Below, piece after piece: positions 1-8,769 of a stretch of DNA of 64,000 nt (its first letter is position 1; the number at the start of each line of letters is the position of its first letter). The stretch is taken from the NCBI RefSeq assembly GCF_017592545.1, contig NZ_JAGFOA010000003.1, forward strand, positions 5,904 through 69,903. Direction: 5' to 3'. This stretch comes from Microbacterium stercoris (GTDB lineage Bacteria; Actinomycetota; Actinomycetes; Actinomycetales; Microbacteriaceae). The notes below the pieces were generated by a model that was not told the DNA's origin, searched no databases, and worked only from the letters and a program-made list of their open reading frames with translations. The translations under genes and the position numbers were made by a program.

Positions 1-76
1 GCCCCCCGGCGGCGGGGGGGGCGTGCCCCCCCCCCACCCCACCCCCCCCCCCCCCCCCCCCCCCCCACGACGGGGG
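1..76. repeat. poly-C/G low-complexity edge
   Basis: The first 76 bases are almost pure C/G, with a C tract of over 20 bases interrupted only by single A residues, unlike anything else in the window. It codes for nothing recognisable. It may be a contig edge with poor base calling, or a genuine homopolymer tract; the sequence alone cannot decide. Confidence 0.7.
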
Positions 77-80
77 GCGG

Positions 81-277
81 CCACCCGCTCGTCGAGCGAG
101 CGAGGGTGTGACCCGCGGGAGATATAGCCACCCGCTCGTCGAGCGAGCGAGGAACGAGCGAGTCGAGACGCCGCAGTGTGCGTGCGAGGTTTGGGGCGTC
201 TCGACTCGCTTCGCTCGCTCGACGAACGAGGGGGGAGGGCGACCCGCGGGAGGTGGCCTCTCGCTCGACGAACGAGG
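81..277. repeat. family A palindromic repeats, four partial copies
   Basis: Four copies of the GAGCGAGCGAAGCGAGTCGA-type element lie at about 81-105, 128-172, 195-231 and 256-277 in both orientations. They are separated by a duplicated GACCCGCGGGAG string. The arms CTCGTCGAGCGAG are self-complementary. The block directly abuts the truncated ligase end at 300, so it probably marks a recombination or assembly junction. No gene is seen between 1 and 299. Confidence 0.75.
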
Positions 278-299
278 GGGAGGGCGAAGGGCGGGCGGG

Positions 300-1406
300 T
301 CAGCCGCGGCGGCCCGCCGCGTAGGGCGCGTCGAGAGCCTTCACCATGATGCCCTCGTGGCCGGCCGCGAGCGCCTCCCGCCCGAACTCCTCGGCGCGCT
401 CGGGATCGGCCGTCACGACACCGGGCATCCGGAGATCGCCGACCACCTGGTCGAGGATCTCGAGGCGTGTGCTCAGCGGCTCGTCGATGAGATCGCGCCC
501 ATCGACGTGCAGCACGTCGAAGAACCAGGGGCGCAGGGCGACGGTCGCGGCGGCCTCCGAGCCGAAGCGCGACATGGTGTCCTGGAAGGCGCGAGGAGCG
601 CCGTCGTCGTCGAGTGAGAGCGTCTCGCCGTCGAGGATCAGCCGCTGCGCCGGCAGCGCGCGCACGGCCTCGACGAGCTCGGGCACGCGGTGGGTGACCT
701 CGGCCAGGCTGCGGGTGTAGACGTGCACGTCGTCACCGTCGCGGTGCACCTGGATGCGCGCGCCGTCGAGCTTGTACTCGACCGACGCGTCGCGCCCGAG
801 CGCTGTGATCGCCTCCGCGGCTGAGGCTGCCGTCGAGGCGAGCATGGGCATGACCGCGCGCCCCACCCGCAGCCCCACCTCCTCGAGCTCGGCGGGCGAT
901 GCGGTCAGGGCGATCCGGGCGGTCTCACCGAGGTCACCCGACAGCATCGCGGCGCGGCGCACCAGCGCCGCCGGTCGGTCGCCGGCGGACGCGATCGCGT
1001 CGAGCAGCACCCCCTCGAGAGCGCCCGTGCGCAGCTCGCCGAGGATCACCCGCGTGATGAAATGCCATTCCGCCGCGGTCGCGGAGGCGGCGAGGGTCTC
1101 GAGCTCGCGGCGGCGCGCATCCACCGACCCCGGACCTCCGGCCGCCGCGACGCGGTCGAGCGCCGCGTCGAGGCCGCCGACCGTCAGCTGCGCGACATCG
1201 GTGTGCGCGACGTCGAGGATCGCGAGTCCGCGCCAGCCCACGCCCAGACGACCCTGCCGCGGGCTCGCGATGAGGAATCCGATGGCCGGGGCGATCTCGT
1301 CGACGTCGAGGCGACGCAGCACGTCGGCGAGCGCGGCGACCTTCTGCAGGCGCGACGAGGTGGCCGCAACGGTCTCGGTCGCCTCGGAGAGGTCACTCAG
1401 CAGCAT
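300..1406 (-). CDS. ATP-dependent DNA ligase (LigB type), C-terminally truncated
   Basis: The 368-residue product has the N-terminal DNA-binding domain of LigB-type ATP-dependent ligases (about 1-195) and the start of the nucleotidyltransferase domain. Motif I is KLDGAR with the adenylated lysine at K212, motif III is FFDVLHVDG near 295-303, and motif IV is EGIMVK at 351-356. The frame stops 12 residues later, before motif V (normally W-x-K-x-K) and before the whole OB-fold. Family members are about 500 residues long. The DNA after the stop is repeat sequence. The ATG follows CACAAT by 6 nt, suggesting a leaderless start. As it stands the protein could not complete nick sealing, so I regard it as a disrupted gene or an assembly-edge fragment. 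Confidence 0.85.
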   Translation of the reverse strand: MLLSDLSEATETVAATSSRLQKVAALADVLRRLDVDEIAPAIGFLIASPRQGRLGVGWRGLAILDVAHTDVAQLTVGGLDAALDRVAAAGGPGSVDARRRELETLAASATAAEWHFITRVILGELRTGALEGVLLDAIASAGDRPAALVRRAAMLSGDLGETARIALTASPAELEEVGLRVGRAVMPMLASTAASAAEAITALGRDASVEYKLDGARIQVHRDGDDVHVYTRSLAEVTHRVPELVEAVRALPAQRLILDGETLSLDDDGAPRAFQDTMSRFGSEAAATVALRPWFFDVLHVDGRDLIDEPLSTRLEILDQVVGDLRMPGVVTADPERAEEFGREALAAGHEGIMVKALDAPYAAGRRG

Positions 1407-1470
1407 CCAGCCATTGTGCGCCGGGCCACCGACATCCGGCAGGGGCTGGACAGGCCGAGGTGGGATCAGG

Positions 1471-3090
1471 TCAGGCGGGCGCCGGCACGACGAGCGAGAG
1501 CAGCATCACCCAGACGCATACCACGCCGAGCATCCCGAGGCTCCAGCCGATGACCGCTCGCAGGATCTCCCCCTCGCGTCCGGTCAGCCCCACGGCACCC
1601 GCGGCGATCGCGATCGACTGCGGAGAGACGAGCTTCGCCACCGCGCCGCCCGACGTGTTGGCGGCCACGAGCAGCGTCGGATCCACCCCGATGCCCTGCG
1701 CGGTGACCGTCTGCAGCCCCGCGAAAAGCGTGTTGTTGTTCACGACGGATCCGGTGATGAAGACCCCGAACCAGCCGATCACCGGGGCGAGCAGCGGGAA
1801 GACGAAGCCGATCTCCGAGATGGCCGTGCCGATCCCGGTCGACCCGCCGGAGTAATTCGCGACATTCGCGACGATCAGCACCAGCGCGATGAGCACGATC
1901 GGCTGCCACAGCATCTTCACCGTCTCGCGCAGCTCGCGCCACAGGTCAGCCGAGCGCAGCTGCGGCGTGGTGAAGAACGTGATGATCACCGCGACCAGGA
2001 TGGCCGTGCCTGTCGCGTTCACGGGAGTCCATTCCCAGACGTTTGCGGCCGGCTCGTCCTTGCCATAGGGCACCACCACGCCCGTGATGCCGGGGATCGG
2101 CACGCGGGCCACCAGCCCCGACAGCGGGCCGTTGACCGCGAACAGCGACTTGAACCACGGCAGACTCCACACGAACACCGCGCCGGTCAGGATGTAGAAC
2201 GGGCTCCAGGCGACGACCACGTCGCCGAAGCTCTGGCTCGTGCTCGTCGGCTCCGGGGCGCCCGGCTCTCGGTGGATGCGCTTGGGCGTCCACGCGCGGC
2301 TGACCGCGAACACCACGACCATGGTGAGCAGGCCCGGGATGATGTCGGCGAGGTCGGGGCCGAGGAAGATCAGGATCGCCGCCTGACTGATCGAGAAGGC
2401 GAGCGACACGCACAGCGTCATGAGGAAGGTCTCGCGGATGCCGCGGACACCGTCGAGGATCAGCACCAGCAGGAACGGGGTCGCCAGCGCCAGGATCTGG
2501 AGCACGATCACCATCTGCACCGACAGTCCGGCAAGATCCACGCCCCCGACCTGTGCGCCCACGATGACGGGGATGCCGATCGCGCCGTAGGCGCCCGCCG
2601 CGACGTTCGCAACGAGCGACAGCATGGCCGCCTTCACGGGCCCGAAGCCGAGCTGCACCAGCAGGGCCGCGCAGATCGCGATCGGCACGCCGAAGCCGGC
2701 GGCGCCCTCAAGGAAGGCGCCGAACGCGAAGCTGATGAGGAGCACCTGCACACGCTGATCCGGAGAGATGCCCGCGATCGACGCGCGGATGATGTCGAAG
2801 CGTCCGCTCGCCACCGTGAGCCGGTACAGCCACACGGCCATGACGATGATGTACGCGATCGGCCAGATCGCCGTCTCGACGCCCGCGAGCGCGGCGCCCG
2901 CGATGGATCCGGCCGGCATTCCGAACGGCCACGCCGCGATCGCGATCTGCAGCACCGCCGCGATGATTCCCGCCGTGATGCCCTTCAGCTTGAAGACGAC
3001 GAGACACAGCAGGAACACCAGGATCGGAACAGCGGCGACCAGCGCCGACAGCGCGATGTTCCCGAGCGGATCGATCTGCTGGTTCCACAT
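1471..3090 (-). CDS. lctP: L-lactate permease (LctP family)
   Basis: The 539-residue integral membrane protein has about 12-14 hydrophobic segments and the conserved LctP regions FLEGAAGFGVPIAI and ANVAAGAYGAIGIP, with GGAVAKLVSPQSIAIAA near the C-terminus. LctP proteins import L-lactate (and glycolate) with protons across the cytoplasmic membrane. Length is normal for the family. I chose the ATG at 3090 rather than an in-frame GTG nine bases upstream because TACCGT ends 7 nt before it and no Shine-Dalgarno is present, a leaderless arrangement. It lies 42 nt downstream of the aldehyde dehydrogenase on the same strand, so it may be both read through and separately transcribed. Confidence 0.92.
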   Translation of the reverse strand: MWNQQIDPLGNIALSALVAAVPILVFLLCLVVFKLKGITAGIIAAVLQIAIAAWPFGMPAGSIAGAALAGVETAIWPIAYIIVMAVWLYRLTVASGRFDIIRASIAGISPDQRVQVLLISFAFGAFLEGAAGFGVPIAICAALLVQLGFGPVKAAMLSLVANVAAGAYGAIGIPVIVGAQVGGVDLAGLSVQMVIVLQILALATPFLLVLILDGVRGIRETFLMTLCVSLAFSISQAAILIFLGPDLADIIPGLLTMVVVFAVSRAWTPKRIHREPGAPEPTSTSQSFGDVVVAWSPFYILTGAVFVWSLPWFKSLFAVNGPLSGLVARVPIPGITGVVVPYGKDEPAANVWEWTPVNATGTAILVAVIITFFTTPQLRSADLWRELRETVKMLWQPIVLIALVLIVANVANYSGGSTGIGTAISEIGFVFPLLAPVIGWFGVFITGSVVNNNTLFAGLQTVTAQGIGVDPTLLVAANTSGGAVAKLVSPQSIAIAAGAVGLTGREGEILRAVIGWSLGMLGVVCVWVMLLSLVVPAPA

Positions 3091-3132
3091 GGCCGTCACG
3101 GTAGCGGGGCGGCCCGGCCCCTGAACAGAGCG

Positions 3133-4536
3133 TCAGCGGGACTTCGCGAGCAATCGCCCGAACCACTGCTTCAGGCCCGTGAACGGCGGGCGCACGAGGA
3201 AGAGGGTGTCGAGGGCATGGATGCGGCGCACGACCGGCTTCAGATGGCTGAAGAGCTCGAACGAGGCGCGGCCGTGGTATCCGCCCATGCCGCTCGCGCC
3301 GACGCCGCCGAAGGGGATGCGCGGCGCGCTGATCTGCAGCAGCGGAGCGTCGAACCCGAGCGCCCCCGAGGAGGTGCGCTGGGCGAACGCGCGGCGCGTG
3401 GCCTTCGAGCGGGTGAACACGTAGAGGGCGAGCGGCTTGTCGTGCGCGGTGATGTGGGCGATCGCCTGCTCGACGCCGGGCATCGCCACGAGCGGCAGGA
3501 TCGGACCGAAGATCTCGTCCTGCATCGCGCTCGCCGCGGTGTCGGCGCGCGTGACCGTGGGCTCGAAGTAACGGGTCGCCCGGTCGTGGCGCCCCCCGAA
3601 GACGACATCGGCCCCCTCGAGCATCGCCACGAGGCGCTGATGCTGCGCGTCGTTCACGATGCGTCCGTAGTCGGGGGAGACGGACGGATCCGCGCCCAGC
3701 ATGTCGTGCACGGCGCGCTCGAGCGCCTTCGCCAGCGGATCGATGAGGTGCGGCGGCGCCATCACATAGTCGGGGCGGATGCACGTCTGGCCGGCGTTGA
3801 CGAACGCTGCCCACGCGATGCGGCGCGCGGCCTGATCGAGGTGCGCGGCGTCATCGAACCAGACGGGCGACTTCCCGCCCAGCTCGAGCGTGACGGGCGT
3901 GAGGTGCTCTGCGGCGGCGCGCAGGACGATCCGGCCCACCCGTCCGCTGCCCGTGTACAGGATGTGGTCGACGCGCTCGGCGAGCAGCGCCGTGGTCTCC
4001 TCGGCCGCGCCCTCGACCACGTGAACCGCATCGAGGTACCTCGGCAGCAGCTCGGCCAGGGCCGCGCTGACCTGGGGCGCGTGCTCGCTGGGCTTGACCA
4101 CCACGGCGTTGCCCGCCGCGATCGCGCCGACCAGCGGGGCGAGCGTCAGCTGCAGCGGGTAGTTCCACGGCGCGATGATCAGGATCACGCCCAGCGGCTC
4201 GGGCAGCAGGGCCGCGGTCGCCGGCAGCAGGAACCACGGCACGGTGCGCCGGCGCGGACGCATCCACGCACGCAGGCGCCGGCGGGCCTCGTCGAGCTCC
4301 GCGCGCACGATCGCGGTCTCGGTCAGTCGCGTCTCGGTCGGGCTCTTGCGCAGGTCGGCCCACAGCGCCTCCTCGAGACGCGCACCCTGCTCGTCGAGCA
4401 GGCGGGCCAGCGCGTCGAGCTGCGCGCGGCGCCACGCGACGGACCGCGTCGCGCCCGCCTCGAAACGTGCGCGCGCGGCGGCGACGGCATCGGCGGGCGT
4501 GGTGGCGGGCGAGGTCTCCACGACGTCGGGGATCAT
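3133..4536 (-). CDS. aldehyde dehydrogenase family protein (ALDH3-like)
   Basis: The 467-residue NAD(P)-dependent aldehyde dehydrogenase oxidises aldehydes to carboxylates in the cytosol. Visible motifs are [32 protein letters not shown] for the coenzyme, LELGGKSP with the general-base Glu, [11 protein letters not shown] with the catalytic Cys, and EIFGPILPL. The compact length and PWNYP pattern fit the ALDH3 / coniferyl-aldehyde branch; the substrate cannot be read from sequence. The frame is open upstream to 4758, but those 74 codons are repeat DNA. The ATG at 4536 sits 6 nt after TACGCT and is the likely leaderless start. It is followed on the same strand by lctP. Confidence 0.9.
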   Translation of the reverse strand: MIPDVVETSPATTPADAVAAARARFEAGATRSVAWRRAQLDALARLLDEQGARLEEALWADLRKSPTETRLTETAIVRAELDEARRRLRAWMRPRRRTVPWFLLPATAALLPEPLGVILIIAPWNYPLQLTLAPLVGAIAAGNAVVVKPSEHAPQVSAALAELLPRYLDAVHVVEGAAEETTALLAERVDHILYTGSGRVGRIVLRAAAEHLTPVTLELGGKSPVWFDDAAHLDQAARRIAWAAFVNAGQTCIRPDYVMAPPHLIDPLAKALERAVHDMLGADPSVSPDYGRIVNDAQHQRLVAMLEGADVVFGGRHDRATRYFEPTVTRADTAASAMQDEIFGPILPLVAMPGVEQAIAHITAHDKPLALYVFTRSKATRRAFAQRTSSGALGFDAPLLQISAPRIPFGGVGASGMGGYHGRASFELFSHLKPVVRRIHALDTLFLVRPPFTGLKQWFGRLLAKSR

Positions 4537-4581
4537 CCGGCCAGCGTAGGCCTCCCGCGGGGCGCGGTGGCCACGGGCCGT

Positions 4582-4900
4582 GGGGGTTTGGGGCGTTTCG
4601 ACTCGCTCGTTCCTCGCTCGCTCAACGAGCGGGAGGGGGACGGAACCCACGTCGCTCGTTGAGCGACGGAGCGAGCTCTGCGAGCGGAGGAGTCGAAACG
4701 CCTCGGGCCTCCCGCGGGGGTTTGGGCGTTTCGACTCGCTCGTTCCTCGCTCGCTCAACGAGCGGGAGGGGGACGGAACCCACGTCGCTCGTTGAGCGAC
4801 GGAGCGAGCTCTGCGAGCGCAGGAGTCGAAACGCCTCGGGCCTTCCGTGGGGGTTTGGGCGTTTCGACTCGCTTCGCTCGCTCAACGAGCGGGAGGGGCG
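4582..4900. repeat. tandem 133-bp palindromic repeat, about 2.4 copies (family A doublets)
   Basis: Two nearly identical units (4582-4715 and 4716-4848) and a partial third (4849 to about 4900) lie in the 433-bp gap between two divergent genes. Each unit starts GGGGGTTTGGG, carries GGCGTTTCGACTC at one end and GAGTCGAAACGCC at the other, and has smaller CGCTCGTTGAGCG stems inside. It is thus an imperfect palindrome made of two inverted family A elements, like a BIME. The two full units differ at only a few positions, so duplication is recent. No gene lies in 4537-4969. Confidence 0.88.
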
Positions 4901-4969
4901 GGAGCAGGAGGGGGGCGGGGCGCGGAACCCACCCCGCCTCGCTCCGGGGTGCGCGGCTAGGGTGGCGGC

Positions 4970-6571
4970 ATGCAAGCCCAGATCGCGGTGTTCGTGATTC
5001 TCGGTGTCGCGCTGATCGCCTTCGCGAGCAACCGCGTGCCGCTGGCGATCGTGGCCTGCGGCGTCTCGCTGGCGCTGTTTCTCAGCGGCGTGCTGACCCT
5101 GCCGGAGGCGCTGGCCGGGTTCTCCGACTCCACGCCGATCCTGATCGCGTCGCTGTTCATCGTCGGCGACGCGCTCGATGCCACCGGCGTGACGGCCTGG
5201 GCCGCCCGTCAGGTCACAAACCTCGCGGGCACCCGGCGTGGCCGCATCACCGTGGTGATCTCGCTGGTGGTGGCCGTGATCACCGCGTTCATCAGCATCA
5301 ACGGGGCGGTGGCCGCACTGCTCCCCCTCGTCGTCGTTGTGGCCGTCAAGTCGCGGATCGCACCATCGCGGCTGCTCATCCCGCTCGCCTTCGCGGCGCA
5401 CGCCGGGTCGCTGCTGACCCTCACGGGCACGCCCGTGAACATCCTGGTCTCGGAGGCCGCGGCCGGGGCGGGAGCGCGACCGTTCCACTTCTTCGAGTTC
5501 GCGCTGGTGGGGCTTCCCCTGCTCGCGCTCACGATGGCGACCACCGCGTCGCTCGGCGGTCGGCTGCTGCCGGATCGGTCGGGCGGATCGGCCGACGTGC
5601 CATCCGACCACTCGGCCGAGACGGCGCGGTTGAAGGAGAACTACGGGCTCGCGACGGGTCCGCTGTTCACGGCCGACGAGGGCACGCTCGAGGTGATGCT
5701 GCCGCCGCGCTCGCGCTATCTCGGCCGCCACGTGCACCCGGGGATGAGCATCTTCCAGGGCGAGCTCGTTGTGCTCTCGGTGCACTCCTCGGACGGCCAC
5801 GAGGGATCCGGGGCCGAGGAGTCGGAATCGCGCGACACCCGCGGCGACCGCGCCTGGAACCTCTGCGCGGGCGACTCGATGCTCGTGCAGGGGCCCTGGG
5901 ACGCCCTCGAGCGGTTCGCCGCCGGGTCCGAGGTGGTCGCGGTCACCGAGCCGCAGTCGTTGCGACGCGGGGTGCCGCTCGGCCGCGGCGCCAAGCGGGC
6001 CATCGCGATCCTGGTCGGGATGATTCTGCTGCTGGTGACCGGAGTGGTGCCGGCGGTGGCGGCCGGCATGCTGGGGGCTGGTGCCGTGGTGCTGTCGCAG
6101 ACGCTGTCGATGCGCGATGCCTTCCGCGCGGTGCACTGGTCGACGGTCGTGCTGATCGCCGGCATGATCCCGCTCTCGACCGCGTTCCTGCAGACGGGCG
6201 CGGCACAGCTCGTGGCCGACGGGGTGCTGTCGGTCGTCGGCACGACGAGCCCGCACCTGGTGCTGCTGGGTCTCGGCCTGATCACCCTCGCCCTCGGACA
6301 GGTGATCGCCAACGTGCCCACCGTGCTGCTGATGATCCCGATCTCGCTGTCGGCCGCCGCGACGCTCGACGCCTCGCCGCTGCCCTTCATGATGTCGCTC
6401 ACCGTGATGGGCGCCGCGGCGTTCTTCACCCCGATCGCGACCCCCGCGAACACGATGATCCTCGAGCCCGGCGGGTACCGCTTCGGAGACTACTGGCGCC
6501 TGGGCCTGCCGCTCGCCGTCGTCTGGACCGCCGTCGCCGTCCTCTACGTCCCGCTCATCTGGCCGTTCTGA
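4970..6571 (+). CDS. DASS/SLC13-type anion transporter with internal RCK_C-like domain
   Basis: The 533-residue membrane protein has two hydrophobic halves: residues about 1-190 with GTPVNILVSEAAAGAG, and about 345-533 with AAAFFTPIATPANTMILEPGGY, an SNT-like repeat. A soluble insert of about 150 residues, with the TrkA-C/RCK_C look (LEVMLPPRSRYLGR), lies between them. This layout is that of divalent-anion:Na+ symporters (SLC13/CitT) with cytosolic TrkA-C domains. The substrate could be dicarboxylate, sulfate or another anion. TAGGGT ends 6 nt before the ATG and no Shine-Dalgarno is visible, so translation is probably leaderless. Confidence 0.82.
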   Translation: MQAQIAVFVILGVALIAFASNRVPLAIVACGVSLALFLSGVLTLPEALAGFSDSTPILIASLFIVGDALDATGVTAWAARQVTNLAGTRRGRITVVISLVVAVITAFISINGAVAALLPLVVVVAVKSRIAPSRLLIPLAFAAHAGSLLTLTGTPVNILVSEAAAGAGARPFHFFEFALVGLPLLALTMATTASLGGRLLPDRSGGSADVPSDHSAETARLKENYGLATGPLFTADEGTLEVMLPPRSRYLGRHVHPGMSIFQGELVVLSVHSSDGHEGSGAEESESRDTRGDRAWNLCAGDSMLVQGPWDALERFAAGSEVVAVTEPQSLRRGVPLGRGAKRAIAILVGMILLLVTGVVPAVAAGMLGAGAVVLSQTLSMRDAFRAVHWSTVVLIAGMIPLSTAFLQTGAAQLVADGVLSVVGTTSPHLVLLGLGLITLALGQVIANVPTVLLMIPISLSAAATLDASPLPFMMSLTVMGAAAFFTPIATPANTMILEPGGYRFGDYWRLGLPLAVVWTAVAVLYVPLIWPF

Positions 6572-6596
6572 GCCGGGACGGATGGGGTGACGACGA

Positions 6597-6631
6597 CGGC
6601 CGGCACCGGTGGGAGACCTGGGTGCCGACCG
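6597..6631. terminator. hairpin between convergent genes
   Basis: CGGCCGGCACC and GGTGCCGACCG pair with one mismatch around a 13-nt loop, between the transporter ending at 6571 and the small minus-strand gene ending at 6654. There is no strong T run, so it is an intrinsic-like or Rho-assisted terminator at best. Confidence 0.45.
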
Positions 6632-6653
6632 TCATCGCGTCGCGCGCGAGGGA

Positions 6654-6746
6654 TCAGAAGTCCTCGCCCTCGGCCTGCGACGGGTGGCGCTCGAACCAGA
6701 CCGGGACGGTGAGGAAGAGCTGCGAGTCGCTGTCGATGATGGTCAT
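6654..6746 (-). CDS. 30-residue micro-protein ending in HPSQAEGEDF
   Basis: This small gene is predicted from a strong ribosome binding site (AAAGGAGG, 8 nt before the ATG at 6746). The product starts MTIIDSDSQLFLTV and ends FERHPSQAEGEDF. The nine residues HPSQAEGED (21-29) occur twice more in the 68-residue gene just upstream on the same strand, with only silent codon differences, which argues that both are truly translated. I do not recognise the family. There is no signal peptide or membrane segment. It is preceded by an inverted repeat at 6847-6870 and lies beyond a terminator, so it probably has its own promoter. Confidence 0.6.
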   Translation of the reverse strand: MTIIDSDSQLFLTVPVWFERHPSQAEGEDF

Positions 6747-6846
6747 GGTGATGTCCTCCTTTGGACGTCGCTTCCCGGCGTGGATCAGGCCGGGATGAGT
6801 CCATGCTGGAGGAACTTCGCGAGGGTCTTCTCGTGTGGGCAGAGGA

Positions 6847-6870
6847 AAGATCCGCAGAATTTGCGATCTT
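6847..6870. promoter_or_regulatory. inverted repeat upstream of the micro-protein gene
   Basis: AAGATC and GATCTT, with GCA/TGC inside and one bulged base, form an imperfect inverted repeat in an unusually AT-rich stretch about 100 nt upstream of the micro-protein start. It could be an operator or an RNA hairpin; no regulator gene is adjacent. Confidence 0.35.
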
Positions 6871-6893
6871 GTTCAGTGTGCGGGGCGCACGTT

Positions 6894-6923
6894 AGCGGGC
6901 GCGCGGAATCCCGCGCGCCCGCT
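6894..6923. terminator. 13-bp perfect GC stem-loop after the 68-residue gene
   Basis: AGCGGGCGCGCGG and CCGCGCGCCCGCT pair perfectly around a 4-nt AATC loop, 15 nt past the stop of the 68-residue gene. It has the position of a terminator and separates the two HPSQAEGED genes transcriptionally. Confidence 0.65.
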
Positions 6924-6937
6924 GTGCGCCATACGCG

Positions 6938-7144
6938 TCAGGCCGCGTCGGGGTCTTCGCCCTCCGCCTGCGACGGATGGCCCTCCGGGGCCTGCGTGTG
7001 CGCGTCGGCCGGGTCCTGCGGGTCCTCGCCCTCGGCCTGCGAGGGGTGTCCCGCTTCGGTGCTCATGTCGGGGTCCGTGTCGACGAGCTGGTCCTCCGGA
7101 GCCTGGCCCTGCTGATCCTGTCCCTGCTGATCCTGTTCGCTCAT
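6938..7144 (-). CDS. 68-residue acidic, Gln-rich protein with two HPSQAEGED repeats
   Basis: The hydrophilic, acidic product begins with a DQQGQDQQGQ tract and contains GHPSQAEGEDP twice (residues 32-42 and 55-65). The linker between them is also rich in D, P, Q and A. It looks intrinsically disordered, with no membrane or secretion signal. The motif recurs in the 30-residue gene downstream. Across the three copies H, P, A and E codons vary silently while no residue changes, which points to selection on the peptide. GACGCT ends 6 nt before the ATG, suggesting a leaderless start. I do not recognise a family or function. Confidence 0.7.
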   Translation of the reverse strand: MSEQDQQGQDQQGQAPEDQLVDTDPDMSTEAGHPSQAEGEDPQDPADAHTQAPEGHPSQAEGEDPDAA

Positions 7145-7200
7145 GACACGAGCGTCGCGCGATCCGGATCCGCGGGGCAGGGGATTGACAGGCGGGCGAA

Positions 7201-8700
7201 CTAGTCGCCGAGGTTGCCGCTCAGACGACCGTGGAAGGCCGAGGCGGTCTCGTTGAGACCCACGATCTCGACCGTCGCACCGTGGCGCTCGTACTTCGTG
7301 ACGATCGCGTCGAGCGCGGCGACGGACGAGGCGTCCCAGACGTGCGAGCGGGACATGTCGATGACCACGCGCTCGGGATCATCCGCGTACTCGAACTGGG
7401 TGGTGAGGTCGTTGGACGACGCGAAGAACAGCTCGCCGTCCACCGCGTAGCGCACCTCGGATCCGTCCTCCGAGAGCGTGCGGGTGACCGTCGTGAAATG
7501 CGCGACACGGCGAGCGAACAGCACCGCGGCGCACACCACGCCCGACAGCACGCCGATCGCGAGATTGTGGGTGACGATCGTGGCGAGGGTCGAGACGAGC
7601 ATCACGGCCGTCTCGCTCGCGGGCATGCGCTTGAGCGTGGACGGGCGGAAGCTGTGCCAGTCGAACGTCAGCACCGAGACCATCAGCATGATGGCCACGA
7701 GCGATGCCATCGGGATCATCGCGACCACGTCGCCCAGGGCCACCGCGAGCACCAGCACGAAGACGCCCGCCATGAAGGTGGAGATCCGCGTGCGCGCTCC
7801 CGAGACCTTCACGTTGATCATCGTCTGGCCGATCATGGCGCAGCCGCCCATGCCGCCGAAGAAGCCCGACAGGATGTTCGCGACGCCCTGCCCCCACGAC
7901 TCCCGGGTCTTCGACGAGCGGGTGTCGGTGATGTCGTCGACGAGCTTCGCCGTCATCAGCGACTCGAGCAGGCCCACCGCGGCCATGCCCAGCGAGTAGG
8001 GCGCGATGATGCCGAGCGTCTCGAGGGTCAGGGGCACCTGCGGCAGGACGAGGAACGGAAGGCTGTCGGGGAGGGCGCCGCGATCGCCCACCGTCGGCAC
8101 GTCGATGCCGAACAGCGCGACGACGACCGTGAGCAGCACGACCGTCACCAGGGGCGCCGGGACGGCGCGGGTGAGCTTCGGGAACAGCCAGAGGATCACC
8201 ATGCCCACCGCGGCGAGCGCGTAGGCCATCCACGGCGAGGCGAGGAGCTCATCCAGCTGCGAGATCGCGACGAGCACGGCGAGCGCGTTGACGAAGCCGA
8301 TCATCACGCTGCGGGGGATGAAGCGCATGAGCTTCGCGACGCCGAGCAGGCCGACGACCACCTGGATGAGGCCGCCCAGGATCACCGTGGCGAAGAGGTA
8401 GTCGAGGCCGTGGTCCCGCATCACGGGCGCGATCACCAGCGCCACGGCGCCGGTCGCGGCCGAGATCATCGCGGGGCGGCCGCCGAGGAAGGCGATCGAC
8501 ACCGCCATGACGAAGGCCGAGAAGAGGCCGACCCGCGGATCCACGCCCGCGATCACGGAGAACGCGATGGCCTCGGGGATGAGAGCGAGCCCGACGACCA
8601 GGCCGGCGAGCACCTCGCGGGTGAGCAGCCGAGGCGACGTCACGGCGTCGCGCAGCGACCGTGCGTAGCGGGTGCCGGACTCGGCGAGGGCAGCGGGCAC
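7201..8700 (-). CDS. SulP family inorganic anion transporter with STAS domain
   Basis: The 499-residue protein has the SLC26/SulP membrane core (about 1-385), with LALIPEAIAFSVIAGVDP near the N-terminus and GGMGGCAMIGQT in the middle. A cytoplasmic STAS domain follows (about 400-495) containing VIDMSRSHVWDASSVAALD. SulP proteins move sulfate, bicarbonate or other anions with H+ or Na+; the substrate is not determined here. The GTG at 8700 has GGAGGAG four bases upstream; a longer frame to 8742 has no such site. It is divergent from the small gene at 8806. No carbonic anhydrase lies next to it. Confidence 0.88.
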   Translation of the reverse strand: MPAALAESGTRYARSLRDAVTSPRLLTREVLAGLVVGLALIPEAIAFSVIAGVDPRVGLFSAFVMAVSIAFLGGRPAMISAATGAVALVIAPVMRDHGLDYLFATVILGGLIQVVVGLLGVAKLMRFIPRSVMIGFVNALAVLVAISQLDELLASPWMAYALAAVGMVILWLFPKLTRAVPAPLVTVVLLTVVVALFGIDVPTVGDRGALPDSLPFLVLPQVPLTLETLGIIAPYSLGMAAVGLLESLMTAKLVDDITDTRSSKTRESWGQGVANILSGFFGGMGGCAMIGQTMINVKVSGARTRISTFMAGVFVLVLAVALGDVVAMIPMASLVAIMLMVSVLTFDWHSFRPSTLKRMPASETAVMLVSTLATIVTHNLAIGVLSGVVCAAVLFARRVAHFTTVTRTLSEDGSEVRYAVDGELFFASSNDLTTQFEYADDPERVVIDMSRSHVWDASSVAALDAIVTKYERHGATVEIVGLNETASAFHGRLSGNLGD

Positions 8701-8769
8701 GGGGCTCCTCCGTTCGGGGCCCGACGCGCAGGGCCCTCTCAACCCTATGCGCGCTCGCTGTCAAGCCCG

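Noticed and set aside
754..4662. Very long plus-strand open frame antisense to lctP and the aldehyde dehydrogenase
   Set aside because: Its product is low-complexity Arg/His/Asp/Gln-rich with no domain and lies opposite two well-recognised genes; this is the usual GC-rich antisense artefact.
6544..6804. 86-codon minus-strand frame starting MDSSRPDP
   Set aside because: It overlaps the micro-protein in another frame, lacks a ribosome binding site and reads into the transporter's 3' end.
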